Assembly (NCBI RefSeq): GCF_025244725.1
Contig: NZ_CP104203.1
Span: 4,030,001 to 4,094,000 of the forward strand
Origin: Chryseobacterium oranimense
GTDB lineage: Bacteria; Bacteroidota; Bacteroidia; Flavobacteriales; Weeksellaceae
Direction of reading: 5' to 3'
DNA: 64,000 nt
The notes beneath the pieces are model-generated. The model saw nothing but the letters and a program-made list of their open reading frames with translations, did not search any database and was not told the origin of the DNA. A program made the translations under genes and the position numbers. Below, one piece after another: positions 56,025-64,000 of this stretch; positions within the stretch are counted from its first letter, which is position 1, and each line of letters opens with the position of its first letter.

Positions 56025-56588
56025 TTGCACAAAAAACTATTCTTTATATTTTTATTTATTCCTTTAATGATCGTATTTCTCAATATGATCCATCCCTTTA
56101 TTTCCTATATTAAAATTGAGGTTTACGAAAAGACACAATACAATATTTCGAAAAATAAGTTCGATAAATCCCAATCAATCTGTTTTTCAGAAAAAGATTT
56201 AACAAAAGCAGAATGGAAGGAAGAAAAAGAATTTACACTGAACGGATTTTCTTACGACATTATCAGCATTAATGTTATTAACGGAACTAAATATTTTTAT
56301 TGTTATTTGGATAAAAAAGATTTAGTTCTCAATTCAATATTAAAATTCTCAGGATTTTTTACATCTAAAAAAGTATATACATGGCGACATTTCGAGTTGC
56401 CAATGCATGGAAGAAAACTAATTAAAACATCCAATTCTTTCGCAATATTTGATTACAGGGAATTTAATTTTAATGATTCATTTTATTTAAAATCAAAATC
56501 AGATTATTCTAAAAGAACAGAAAATACGTACGATTTGTCGATAATAATTCCGCCGCCGGAAAGGAGTTTTAAAATTAAGTCTGTTTAA
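56025..56588 (+). CDS. Membrane-anchored protein, unknown function
   Basis: 187 residues; the likely start is TTG at 56025, with no upstream ATG. A single strong hydrophobic segment lies at residues 4-27 (FFIFLFIPLMIVFLNMI), which serves as an anchor or signal. The rest is a soluble, beta-rich, aromatic domain with INGTKYFYCYLDKKDLVLN. No family recognised. It is the third gene after the BNR protein, and a 219-base gap separates it from the TonB receptor gene. Confidence 0.6.
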   Translation: MHKKLFFIFLFIPLMIVFLNMIHPFISYIKIEVYEKTQYNISKNKFDKSQSICFSEKDLTKAEWKEEKEFTLNGFSYDIISINVINGTKYFYCYLDKKDLVLNSILKFSGFFTSKKVYTWRHFELPMHGRKLIKTSNSFAIFDYREFNFNDSFYLKSKSDYSKRTENTYDLSIIIPPPERSFKIKSV

Positions 56589-56807
56589 ACTAATTTAAAA
56601 TTTAACCCCCAAAGAGATTTAAAGCATTTCCAAAAGTCCGTAAATTAAAAAAAACTTTGATTTTAATTTACGTGTTCTTCTTTGCAGTTTATTATTAAAC
56701 TTAAAATAACTAAAGTGCTAAAATCTTTTGTGCCTTTTGTGGTTAAATAAAGCTTAAACAGGTTTCTTTTATAAAAATTCTTAAACGACAAATAATTAAT
56801 TTAATCA

Positions 56808-58958
56808 ATGAAAAAATATATATGTGTTGCAGCTTTGTTAGGCTTTGCCATCGCTAATGCACAACAATCACAGGAAAACACTATCGAAGAAGTTGCTATC
56901 CAGGGAAGAAAAAAAATCAAACAGGAACGTGCAGAGTTCAAAAGACACGCACAATCTGTAGAAACACTTTCAGAAGAGGAACTGAATAGAAATAATCCTG
57001 CTGCAATAGAGCAGACTTTATCCGCAATGCCAGGTTTGCAGGTGGATAAAAGAACCAATTTCGGTGGACAAAGACTTGTCGTTCGTGGATACGGAAACGA
57101 TCAAAAATTCAATAACTGGGGTGTAAAAGCATATTGGAATAATATGCCGTTGACAACCGCGGAAGGAGTTACCATTCTTGATGATATCGATTTTGCGTAT
57201 GTAAATAATGTTGAAGTAATCAAAGGACCGGCTGCGACGATGTACGGCGGAGGTGTTGGTGGAGTAGTGCGTTTCTACACGCGCCCTGATTTTACGAAGG
57301 GAGTTACCGTTTCAGAAAATGCTTTGGTTGGAGCTTTCAAGACTTTCCAGTCACGAACGCAATTGAATGTGGCTGATGAAAATTATTCTGTGAACGCAGC
57401 TTACGGTCACCTGGAAACTGATGGTTACCGACCAAACGGAGGTGGATTGAAAAACTTTTTTAATGTAAACGGAACGGTTAAGCTTGGAAAAAGCGATCAG
57501 TTGAGTTTCTTTGGAAGTCAGGCATATTCTTACGAACATACTTCTGGACAGATTTCTTACGATGATTATTACGCAGGAATTGATAATGGAAACCCAGCTT
57601 ATATTCGCAAAAATTCGGGTACAAAAATAAAATCCACTAGAGTAGGATTGAGCAACTCTGTGAATATCCTTCCGAACCTTAGAAACTACACGACATTGTT
57701 TTATTATAACGGAAATATAGAAAGCATTTCAGCCGGAGCTTATGGAGTGACAAGTGCACCGAATGTCGGATTACGTTCTACATTTACCTTGAAAAATGAT
57801 TTCAAAGATTTCGAGAACAGATTTGATTTCGGTACAGAGATTCAGAACTCGATGTCTACTGTTTCAAGTTATCGCTTCACGGGATCAATTACGAATCCTT
57901 TAGAAACTACGGGAATTGCCGGAGCAACATATTTTAAGTATAATAATAATCAGGCAACGTATTTTGCAATAGATTATTTAACCTACAAACCTTGGGGTTT
58001 AACTTTACTTGCAGGAATTAGTGCGAATAGAACAAATTACGACAGAAAAGATTTATATGCAATCCCTGCTTTAATTCCGGGTAAAAAAGACCAGTCGTTC
58101 GGGAAGCAGTACGAAACAGCTTACACCCCTCACTTTGCATTGCAAAAAGAATGGAAGCATCAGATTTTTAATTTGAGTTATAGTGAAGGATATAATGCAC
58201 CTACTGCAAGTTCATCTTTTATCAATTATACTAATACAGCTAATAATGATCTGAAACCGGAACGTGCAAAAATGGTAGATTTCAGTGTACATGGATTGTT
58301 ATTGGATACCAAATTAGATTATCAGGTTTCCTTATTCAGAATTGATTATTCTGATAAATTAACGCAATTAACGATACCAAATTCCGGTAATCAAACATAT
58401 TGGGCAAACACAGGAAGTCAGAAAAATAGCGGTTTGGAATTAAGTGTCGGCTATCAGTATAAAAACGATAATTCCTTCATCAACAGGGTTGTACCGTTTG
58501 TGAATTTGTCTTATTATGATGCGAAGTATAAGGATTTTAAAACAAGATTATTAGGAGCAGATCAAACCTATGACCATAAAACTGTAGTAGGAGTTCCGAG
58601 AAATAAATATGCAATTGGTTTGGATGTATACACAAAACTAGGTTTCTATCTTGTAAATACATATAATTATTTAGGAAATGTATATACAGATTTTGCCAAT
58701 ACTAATCTTGTAAAAGGTTTCGGATTGCTTAATTCAAAATTAGGGTATAAAAAATCTTTCGGTAAATTTGATCTTGATGCTTTCATCATGGGGAATAACT
58801 TAACGAATCAGATCAATTATACATTCTTATTTTTAGGAAATAGTATCAACGATGCAGATACGGGAAATGGTTATCCGAAAGGTGTCGCGACGGATCTCAA
58901 CCCCGGACCGAGCAAAGCGTATTTCTTTTATGGTTTGAATTTAAAATACAGATTATAA
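56808..58958 (+). CDS. TonB-dependent outer membrane receptor
   Basis: 716 residues. Signal peptide MKKYICVAALLGFAIANAQ. A TonB box-like ENTIEEVAIQGRKK comes first, then the plug domain (SVETLSEEELNRNNPAAIEQ, LSAMPGLQVDKRTNFGGQRL and GVTILDDIDFAYVNNVEVIK, then GPAATMYGGGVGGVVRF), and a C-terminal 22-strand barrel ending in an aromatic-rich strand (AYFFYGLNLKYRL). No N-terminal carboxypeptidase-like domain and no SusD neighbour are present, so it is more like a siderophore, heme or metal receptor than a glycan receptor. The substrate is not readable. It lies just before a Crp/Fnr-type regulator. Confidence 0.92.
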   Translation: MKKYICVAALLGFAIANAQQSQENTIEEVAIQGRKKIKQERAEFKRHAQSVETLSEEELNRNNPAAIEQTLSAMPGLQVDKRTNFGGQRLVVRGYGNDQKFNNWGVKAYWNNMPLTTAEGVTILDDIDFAYVNNVEVIKGPAATMYGGGVGGVVRFYTRPDFTKGVTVSENALVGAFKTFQSRTQLNVADENYSVNAAYGHLETDGYRPNGGGLKNFFNVNGTVKLGKSDQLSFFGSQAYSYEHTSGQISYDDYYAGIDNGNPAYIRKNSGTKIKSTRVGLSNSVNILPNLRNYTTLFYYNGNIESISAGAYGVTSAPNVGLRSTFTLKNDFKDFENRFDFGTEIQNSMSTVSSYRFTGSITNPLETTGIAGATYFKYNNNQATYFAIDYLTYKPWGLTLLAGISANRTNYDRKDLYAIPALIPGKKDQSFGKQYETAYTPHFALQKEWKHQIFNLSYSEGYNAPTASSSFINYTNTANNDLKPERAKMVDFSVHGLLLDTKLDYQVSLFRIDYSDKLTQLTIPNSGNQTYWANTGSQKNSGLELSVGYQYKNDNSFINRVVPFVNLSYYDAKYKDFKTRLLGADQTYDHKTVVGVPRNKYAIGLDVYTKLGFYLVNTYNYLGNVYTDFANTNLVKGFGLLNSKLGYKKSFGKFDLDAFIMGNNLTNQINYTFLFLGNSINDADTGNGYPKGVATDLNPGPSKAYFFYGLNLKYRL

Positions 58959-59084
58959 ATACTCACAAAAAACTGTTTCATGATAAATGAAGCAGTTTTT
59001 TATTTAATTCATTAATTATTAAATGTTTTCAGTATTCTTATATTGATATTTTTTAAATTTGTTTTTAGATATGATATAAAGGAT

Positions 59085-59735
59085 ATGGTAAATAATCAAT
59101 TTATTCTTGAAAAATTTGGTTTTTTAGGAGAGGATTTTTTAAATGAACTGCATGCTAATGCAATTATTACTGAAATAAAATCAAAAACAGAGATTATCAG
59201 AGAAGGACAGAAAAACAAATATGTTCCTTTTCTTATTAAAGGCTCTATAAAAGTTTTTACCTTAAATGACGGCCGTGAACTTATCTATTATTACATAAGA
59301 CCTAAAGACAGCTGTCTCATGACATTTTCTTCTATTTTTACAGATTATACAAGCAGAGTATACGCAGTTGCCGAGGAAGAATCTGAAGTGATACTGATTC
59401 CTGTTTCCATTATACATGAATGGCTGATCCGCTTTCCGGAAATTAACAGAGTGTTTTATCATGAATATGACAAGCGTTTTTCAGATGTCATGAATATGGT
59501 GAATGATGCCGTATTTCACAGACTAGATAAGCGCGTCCTGAATTATATTAAACAACAGATCGCTGTTACCGGAAACCACCCTTTAAAGATTACACACCGT
59601 GAAATAGCCAATAATCTGGGCACATCCAGAGAAGTGGTAAGCAGAGTCTTAAAAAAGATTGAAAGTGATGGTGAAATTCTTCAGACCAAGGAAGGAATCA
59701 AAATTACTGTAAATGAAAATGTTAGACCCGTCTAA
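59085..59735 (+). CDS. Crp/Fnr-family transcriptional regulator
   Basis: 216 residues from ATG 59085; the frame extends to 59043 but only with a TTG. N-terminal cyclic-nucleotide-binding-type fold (IITEIKSKTEIIREGQKNKY, then VPFLIKGSIKVFTLNDGREL), a long helix, and a C-terminal winged HTH (KITHREIANNLGTSREVVSR, then VLKKIESDGEI). It has no cysteine pattern for an iron-sulfur cluster near the N-terminus, so it is not a canonical FNR; the signal is unknown, and members of this group in Bacteroidota are often linked to oxygen or NO responses. A TAAATTTG box lies at 59054-59061. The GGTGA-N6-TCACC palindrome 55 nt downstream is its likely target. Confidence 0.88.
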   Translation: MVNNQFILEKFGFLGEDFLNELHANAIITEIKSKTEIIREGQKNKYVPFLIKGSIKVFTLNDGRELIYYYIRPKDSCLMTFSSIFTDYTSRVYAVAEEESEVILIPVSIIHEWLIRFPEINRVFYHEYDKRFSDVMNMVNDAVFHRLDKRVLNYIKQQIAVTGNHPLKITHREIANNLGTSREVVSRVLKKIESDGEILQTKEGIKITVNENVRPV

Positions 59736-59787
59736 TATATGATGTTTTAATTATTTTGTCTTTATCATTGATAAAAACAATTTCTAT

Positions 59788-59803
59788 GGTGACTTTTATC
59801 ACC
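59788..59803. promoter_or_regulatory. Crp/Fnr-type operator
   Basis: GGTGA (59788-59792), six bases, TCACC (59799-59803): a Crp-class two-fold symmetric site. A second palindrome, TTATCATTGATAA (59762-59774), lies just before it. Confidence 0.65.
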
Positions 59804-59825
59804 TATTTTTGAATGCATAACTCGA

Positions 59826-59833
59826 TAAGTTTG
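59826..59833 (+). promoter_or_regulatory. -7 box of the cytochrome/barrel operon
   Basis: TAAGTTTG, 29 nt before the ATG at 59862. The Crp-type palindrome centre lies about 43 nt before the predicted start of transcription, which is the usual activator distance. A TATTTTTG (59804-59811) is a second candidate -7 box. Confidence 0.55.
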
Positions 59834-59861
59834 TCATATGATAATTTAATTCAAATTGTAT

Positions 59862-60704
59862 ATGACAAAAACTCTCTTATTTTTGTCGGTATTAGCCTCA
59901 GGTTTTGTCTCAGCACAAGAAGACCTGTTGAAAGATATTGACACCCTTAAAACAACTTCAGAAACTTCCCAGCCGGCCTTTAAAGCTTTACAGATTGTCA
60001 CAGGTCAATCCACAAAACTTTCTGCCAAAAATGAATGGTACATCGTTGTAGCCCACCGCTTCGGAGACATCAGCACCGGATTTAAAAACTTTTTCGGTCT
60101 TGATGATGCTTCTACCAAACTAGGGGTTATTTATGGCGTTAGCGACAATGTTTCAGTCAGCCTTTCCAGGGAAACCAATATGAAAACGTTTGAAGGTGCC
60201 GTAAAGTATAAACTCGCAAAACAGACTGAAAGTTTCCCGGCAGATATTGTAGGATATAATGTGATGGCCCTGAATACAGATCTGGATAAAGACAATTATC
60301 CCCACCTCAGGTTCAGCGACAGGCTTTCTTATCTTACGCAAGCCTTAATCTCAAGAAGATTCAATGTTAAATTTTCGTTGCAGCTGTCGCCATCCTATGT
60401 TCACAAAAACCTTTATGATCCGGCAATTGAAGATAAAAATCAGTTCCTGACCGGCTTGGGCGGGCGCTATAAAATTTCTAAAAGAATCTCTATAAATGCT
60501 GAATATTTTGTGAATTTTGACAGTCACAGCTTCTACAAAAATCCACTCTCGCTGGGTATGGATATAGAAACCGGGGGCCATGTTTTCCAGCTTTTATTCA
60601 CCAATTCCCAGATCAATTCAGATATAGGATATCTTACCAATGCGGTAGGAAAATGGGAAAAAGGACAGATTTTCTTTGGGTTTAACCTTTACAGAGTTTT
60701 TTAA
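59862..60704 (+). CDS. DUF5777 family outer membrane beta-barrel protein
   Basis: 280 residues from ATG 59862 (a TTG lies two codons earlier). Signal peptide MTKTLLFLSVLASGFVSAQ. The family pattern is visible: FKALQIVTGQSTKLSAKNEW, VVAHRFGDISTGFKNFFGLD and ASTKLGVIYGVSDNVSVSLS. Alternating strands continue to the C-terminal aromatic (FFGFNLYRVF), so it is a porin-like barrel of about 12 or more strands. Function not known. It is the first of a tight set of five genes downstream of the Crp/Fnr gene, with a c-type cytochrome gene beginning one base after its stop codon. Confidence 0.85.
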   Translation: MTKTLLFLSVLASGFVSAQEDLLKDIDTLKTTSETSQPAFKALQIVTGQSTKLSAKNEWYIVVAHRFGDISTGFKNFFGLDDASTKLGVIYGVSDNVSVSLSRETNMKTFEGAVKYKLAKQTESFPADIVGYNVMALNTDLDKDNYPHLRFSDRLSYLTQALISRRFNVKFSLQLSPSYVHKNLYDPAIEDKNQFLTGLGGRYKISKRISINAEYFVNFDSHSFYKNPLSLGMDIETGGHVFQLLFTNSQINSDIGYLTNAVGKWEKGQIFFGFNLYRVF

Positions 60705-60705
60705 G

Positions 60706-61047
60706 ATGAAAAAGATACTATACATACTATCATCGGTTGCCCTGTTTACTGCCTGTGACAGCAGAACCTATGAGGAAATTTCAGATCAGACACCTATCAC
60801 AGTGACTGTTAAATACAATTCCGAGGTAAAATCTATTGTGGATAATAACTGTATCGGGTGCCATTCTGCGGGAAGCTTTAAACCCCTTACAACTTATACC
60901 GATGTAAAAAACAATATTGACGGTATTCTCGACAGGATACAGAGACCCAATGGAGATCCGGGAAAAATGCCTCAGGGCGGATCTTTATCCCAAACCCAGA
61001 TTAATACCTTCATAAAATGGAAAGCCGACGGGCTTGCTGAAAATTAA
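60706..61047 (+). CDS. Monoheme c-type cytochrome lipoprotein
   Basis: 113 residues from ATG 60706. Lipoprotein signal ends LFTAC with acylated C17. A heme-c motif CIGCH is at 49-53 and the probable axial methionine M88 (PGKMPQGG). The size and the surrounding sequence (VKSIVDNNCIGCHSAG) fit small monoheme cytochromes that are anchored to the outer membrane or inner membrane via lipid. It is the only redox protein of the operon and starts right after the DUF5777 barrel gene, so an electron-transfer role at the envelope is likely. The overlapping frame upstream of 60706 is not used. Confidence 0.9.
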   Translation: MKKILYILSSVALFTACDSRTYEEISDQTPITVTVKYNSEVKSIVDNNCIGCHSAGSFKPLTTYTDVKNNIDGILDRIQRPNGDPGKMPQGGSLSQTQINTFIKWKADGLAEN

Positions 61048-61057
61048 AATATTTGAT

Positions 61058-61603
61058 ATGAAAAAATTAGCATTAATAAGCAGTATGCTGTTCTTTACAG
61101 GCTTTGTTTCAGCCCAGAAATACAGTTCCAAAACAGGTACCGTAACCTTTGAGGCATCCGTACCCCTGTTCGAAGATGTTTACGCTAAAGATGACAATAA
61201 CGTTGTTGTTCTGAATGCGGATAACGGTGAAATGGCATCCGTTTCCGCTGTAAAAAACTTCCATTTTAAAACCAAGTTAATGGAAGAGCATTTCAACGAA
61301 AGCTATGCGGAAACAGCAAAATACCCTAAAGCCACCTTCAAAGGCAAAGTGGTAAATTTTGATAAAACAAAACTTACTGCCTCCCCACAGAAATACACCG
61401 TTCAGGGAACTCTGAATTTTCATGGAGTAGATAAGGCGGTTTCTTCTTCAGCCTCCATTTACGCTAAAGATGGGAAAATATATATGCAGGGAAGCTTTGT
61501 GGCGAGACCTGCTGATCACAATGTGACGATCCCGAAAATGGTAACCAAGAAGATTGCTGAAAGCGTTAATGTGGAGTACAATTATGTAATGACAAAACAA
61601 TGA
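61058..61603 (+). CDS. YceI-like family protein, exported
   Basis: 181 residues from ATG 61058, which starts a signal peptide (MKKLALISSMLFFTGFVSAQ). The mature domain resembles YceI lipocalin-like proteins: YSSKTGTVTFEASVPLFEDV, MEEHFNESYAETAKYPKATF, then KGKVVNFDKTKLT and QGTLNFHGVDKAV. YceI proteins bind long isoprenoids or similar hydrophobic ligands and occur beside cytochromes. Its position after the c-type cytochrome suggests a shared quinone-related or redox role, but this is not established. The last codon region overlaps the ankyrin gene by 4 nt (ATGA). Confidence 0.85.
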   Translation: MKKLALISSMLFFTGFVSAQKYSSKTGTVTFEASVPLFEDVYAKDDNNVVVLNADNGEMASVSAVKNFHFKTKLMEEHFNESYAETAKYPKATFKGKVVNFDKTKLTASPQKYTVQGTLNFHGVDKAVSSSASIYAKDGKIYMQGSFVARPADHNVTIPKMVTKKIAESVNVEYNYVMTKQ

Positions 61604-62127
61604 AAAATATAATCTTCATCGTAAGTCTTTTCCTTGGCCTTTCTCTTATGTCTGCCCAGGAAAAAGTGAAAACCATATTTGATATTGCCAGAAGCGGAAC
61701 AGTAGCTGAGGTGAAAGAGCTCATGAAAAAGGATCTGGATATCATCAACAAACCTAATGAAAATGGGTTTTCCCCACTTATCCTGGCATGTTACAGAGGC
61801 AACGATCAGGTAGCTGATTTTTTGATGGATAAAGTGAAAGATATTAATTATGGCAGCGCTCAGGGCTCCGCGCTTACTGCTGCTGTTTTTAAAAGCAATA
61901 AGCTTCTCACTCAAAAGCTGCTTGCCAATGGAGCTGATCCCAATCTTGCTGATGCGAACGGAACTACTCCTCTGATTTATGCAGTTCAGCTTCAGGATAA
62001 GGATTTGGTAGAGACTCTTCTCAAAAGTAAAGCCAATAAAGAATTAGCCGATAAAAAAGGCAAAACGGCATTTGAATATGCTATATTTTCTAAAAATCAC
62101 GAAATCATTAACTTATTAAAAAATTAG
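61600..62127 (+). CDS. Exported ankyrin-repeat protein
   Basis: 175 residues; signal peptide ends SLMSAQ. Four ankyrin repeats are visible from about 47: NGFSPLILACYRGNDQVADF, QGSALTAAVFKSNKLLTQKL, NGTTPLIYAVQLQDKDLVET and KGKTAFEYAIFSKNHEIINL. Exported ankyrin proteins can bind periplasmic partners, and similar ones accompany catalases and cytochrome peroxidases. The gene overlaps the YceI-like gene by ATGA and precedes the T9SS protein by 2 nt, so it is translationally coupled and probably part of the same function. Confidence 0.88.
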   Translation: MKNIIFIVSLFLGLSLMSAQEKVKTIFDIARSGTVAEVKELMKKDLDIINKPNENGFSPLILACYRGNDQVADFLMDKVKDINYGSAQGSALTAAVFKSNKLLTQKLLANGADPNLADANGTTPLIYAVQLQDKDLVETLLKSKANKELADKKGKTAFEYAIFSKNHEIINLLKN

Positions 62128-62129
62128 GC

Positions 62130-62915
62130 ATGAAAAAAGTACTATCTTCTTTACTATTAATCGTAGGATTTTTAGCCCTTTCACAGCAAAAGTCCACAGG
62201 AGTTATGACATGTACGGTGGGTACAAGAACAGTAACAGGCAAAATTACCCTGAATAATACAACAAACAAAGTTCGACTGGACCTTACGGGACCTTCAGAC
62301 CGATGGTTCGGGTTTACATTCAGAAGCGCTGCCAATTCCGGTATGTCCGGAGCTCCCACAGATGCTTTGACATACAGTAACGAAGGCTTTGTTGACAGAC
62401 ATCTGGGAGGAATCGGAGTGTATGATACAGATACTCAGGACTGGACAGTAATCAATGCACCAACAATATCAGGATCCACAGTTTCAATGGCTTATGAACG
62501 TAATATGACAACAGGAGACGGGGCCGACGATAACCAGTTTAATTATGCCACTGCAACCAGCATCAGCGCCAAATGTGTAATCACAGGTACAGCAAGTTTA
62601 ACGATAGCCCCACATGGAGGAGCCGCCAATACATCAGTTACCAGCGGATCCTTTGCCGTGTTAGGAACCAATGATGTGGAAGCTGTAAACAATAAAGTTG
62701 TTCTTTATCCAAATCCTGCCAAAGAAACCGTAACCATTAAAAATGCAGATAAAATAAAATCTGTAGACATTTATGAATCCGCAGGAAGAAAGATAAAATC
62801 CATAAAGCCTGACGGAGAAACCATCAATGTAAGAGATCTGAAACCGGGAATTTATTATTTTGAGATCACTTTGAAAGATGGAAACCTGTCTTATGAAAAG
62901 CTGATTAAAGAATAA
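62130..62915 (+). CDS. DOMON-like T9SS type A sorting domain protein
   Basis: 261 residues; signal peptide MKKVLSSLLLIVGFLALSQ. Residues about 25-165 look like a DOMON fold: RVDLTG-type strands, PSDRWFGFTFRSAANSGM (the W-F-x-F-x-F plus M pattern), then GVYDTDTQDWTVIN and the end motif YERNMTTGDGADDNQF. DOMON domains bind heme or sugar. A type A sorting domain closes it (VVLYPNPAKETVTIKN, then YESAGRKIKS). T9SS would put it on the outer surface. As last gene of the Crp/Fnr-linked operon, with a c-type cytochrome, a heme-binding surface protein is plausible. The DOMON call is moderate; the sorting domain is clear. Confidence 0.75.
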   Translation: MKKVLSSLLLIVGFLALSQQKSTGVMTCTVGTRTVTGKITLNNTTNKVRLDLTGPSDRWFGFTFRSAANSGMSGAPTDALTYSNEGFVDRHLGGIGVYDTDTQDWTVINAPTISGSTVSMAYERNMTTGDGADDNQFNYATATSISAKCVITGTASLTIAPHGGAANTSVTSGSFAVLGTNDVEAVNNKVVLYPNPAKETVTIKNADKIKSVDIYESAGRKIKSIKPDGETINVRDLKPGIYYFEITLKDGNLSYEKLIKE

Positions 62916-62937
62916 TTAAACGTAAATATTGCTTATC

Positions 62938-62968
62938 AATACCTCTGATATCGGAGGTATTTTTTTGT
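62938..62968 (+). terminator. Terminator of the cytochrome/barrel operon
   Basis: AATACCTC and GAGGTATT pair around an 8-nt loop, followed by a T-run. Confidence 0.85.
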
Positions 62969-63059
62969 TTCAAAAATGGATAAAAGAGCCATGGTTTAAT
63001 TTTTATATGTTTTAATATACTTTTAATCTTATAAACTTTTCCGGAAGAAATTTAGACCG

Positions 63060-63067
63060 TAACTTTG
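63060..63067 (+). promoter_or_regulatory. -7 box of the phosphodiesterase gene
   Basis: TAACTTTG, 14 nt before the ATG at 63082. A TTTTCC run about 19 nt upstream stands in for the -33 element; it is a poor match. Confidence 0.5.
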
Positions 63068-63081
63068 CTAAAATTTCTATA

Positions 63082-64000
63082 ATGAAGCAAGGACTGCATT
63101 TTTTACTGCTTATTTTTTCGATAACACTTTTTGCCCAGAAAGCACCGGTGGATACCACCCAGATCGTTATTCCCAACCGGTATAACAGTGTTGATGCCCA
63201 AACCAAACCTTATGTGATCATGATCTCAACGGATGGCTTCCGGTACGATTATGCTAAAAAATACAACGCAGAAAATCTCTTAAAGCTTTCCAATGAAGGC
63301 GTTCAGGCAAAAGCAATGATTCCCAGCTATCCAAGTATAACATTTCCTAACCACTGGAGCCTGGCTACTGGTTTATATCCTTCACATCATGGCCTGATCG
63401 ATAATTTTTTCTACGATTACAAAAGAAAAGAATTCTATGCCATGAGCGACAAAAAAAATGCTGAGGATGGAAGCTGGTATGGCGGAACTCCTTTGTGGGG
63501 ACTGGCTGAAAAACAGGGAATGATCTCAGCTTCTATGATGTGGGTAGGCTCTGCCAGTGATGCCGGGGGAAAAAGACCTACTTACTATTATCCTTATCAT
63601 GAAAAATTTACGCCTTCTGAAAAGGTTGATAAAGTGATCAACTGGCTGAAGTTACCAATGGATAAAAGACCTCATTTTATTTCACTGTACTTTCCTGAAG
63701 TGGATGGAAGCGGGCATCACTTCGGCCCAGACAGTCCTGAAACAGAGACTGCAGTACACCTGATTGACAGTGCTATCGGCGATCTGGTTCAAAAAGTCAA
63801 TAATCTGGGATTGAAAAATGTAAATTTCGTTTTTGTTTCGGACCATGGAATGATAAAAGTAGACGGCGGAGCTCCTTTAGAAATTCCGGCTGTGCTTTTT
63901 AATAAAGACAGGTTCGATTTTTATAATTCCCAGACATTGTTGAGGGTGGTAGTGAAGAATCCTGATGAGGTACAATCTGTATACAAAGAGCTTAAAGCCG
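63082..64000 (+). CDS. Ectonucleotide pyrophosphatase/phosphodiesterase, partial
   Basis: The N-terminal 306 residues are in the window; the frame is open at base 64000. Signal peptide MKQGLHFLLLIFSITLFAQ. The alkaline-phosphatase superfamily NPP features are visible: metal-binding D of MISTDGFRYDY, the nucleophile threonine of YPSITFPNHWSLATGLYPSH, the conserved NFFYD, and metal ligands PEVDGSGHHFGPDS and VSDHGMI. It hydrolyses nucleotide or other phosphodiester bonds in the periplasm or at the surface. The start codon follows a good -7 box, and the gene is independent of the upstream operon, which ends in a terminator. Confidence 0.92.
   Translation, partial: MKQGLHFLLLIFSITLFAQKAPVDTTQIVIPNRYNSVDAQTKPYVIMISTDGFRYDYAKKYNAENLLKLSNEGVQAKAMIPSYPSITFPNHWSLATGLYPSHHGLIDNFFYDYKRKEFYAMSDKKNAEDGSWYGGTPLWGLAEKQGMISASMMWVGSASDAGGKRPTYYYPYHEKFTPSEKVDKVINWLKLPMDKRPHFISLYFPEVDGSGHHFGPDSPETETAVHLIDSAIGDLVQKVNNLGLKNVNFVFVSDHGMIKVDGGAPLEIPAVLFNKDRFDFYNSQTLLRVVVKNPDEVQSVYKELKA

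Noticed and set aside
1..64000. CRISPR array or insertion sequence with terminal inverted repeats
   Set aside because: No regularly spaced repeats with unique spacers and no transposase frame were found; the only recombinases are the two tyrosine types and the resolvase remnant.

Overview
The window reads as chromosome of a Flavobacteriia member, most likely Chryseobacterium or a close relative. The signs are type IX secretion (T9SS) type A sorting domains on several exported proteins, Bacteroidota promoters of the form TTTG-N17-23-TAnnTTTG, weak or absent Shine-Dalgarno sequences, low GC, an ssrA tag ending NEEFALAA, and flavobacterial forms of the ribosomal and RNA polymerase proteins. The genus is inferred from overall protein character; no search was run.

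Layout. 1-8.1 kb (minus strand): a three-gene operon of a T9SS-sorted repeat protein, an RHS-like shell protein and a DUF6443/RHS-core protein whose variable C-terminal tip runs off base 1. 8.4-20.4 kb: an AT-rich accessory island with an XRE regulator, a plasmid/phage-type HTH protein, a replication-initiator-like protein, an excisionase-type HTH, a decayed serine resolvase, an AbiTii-like protein, a RES-domain protein, exported proteins of unknown role and a tyrosine integrase. The integrase lies just beyond the 3' end of tmRNA (ssrA), which is the probable attachment site. 20.9-22.5 kb: two tandem surface-protein paralogues. 23.1-25.6 kb: rpsU, a XerC-type recombinase, hpf, and seven tRNA genes in which a Thr-Tyr-Gly triplet is duplicated. 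25.9-33.6 kb: an OmpR/histidine-kinase pair followed by a TolC/HlyD/CzcA-type metal efflux system, with 11-bp-spaced direct repeats upstream of the efflux genes. 34.1-52.5 kb: the translation/transcription block tuf, tRNA-Trp, secE, nusG, rplK, rplA, rplJ, rplL, rpoB, rpoC and a DUF3467 gene. It is split between rplL and rpoB by about 5 kb of exported-protein genes, so rpoBC has its own promoter and leader. 52.7-59 kb: a BNR-repeat T9SS protein, a lipoprotein, an exported protein and a TonB-dependent receptor. 59.1-62.9 kb: a Crp/Fnr-type regulator followed by a tight operon (DUF5777 beta-barrel, c-type cytochrome lipoprotein, YceI-like, ankyrin-repeat and DOMON-like T9SS proteins) with a GGTGA-N6-TCACC palindrome before it. 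63.1-64 kb: the start of a nucleotide pyrophosphatase/phosphodiesterase.

The most promising leads are the Crp/Fnr-linked cytochrome/barrel/DOMON operon (possible envelope electron-transfer system), the AbiTii and RES genes in the ssrA-adjacent island (candidate anti-phage cargo), and the T9SS/RHS trio. Functions come from motifs read by eye; no database search was possible.
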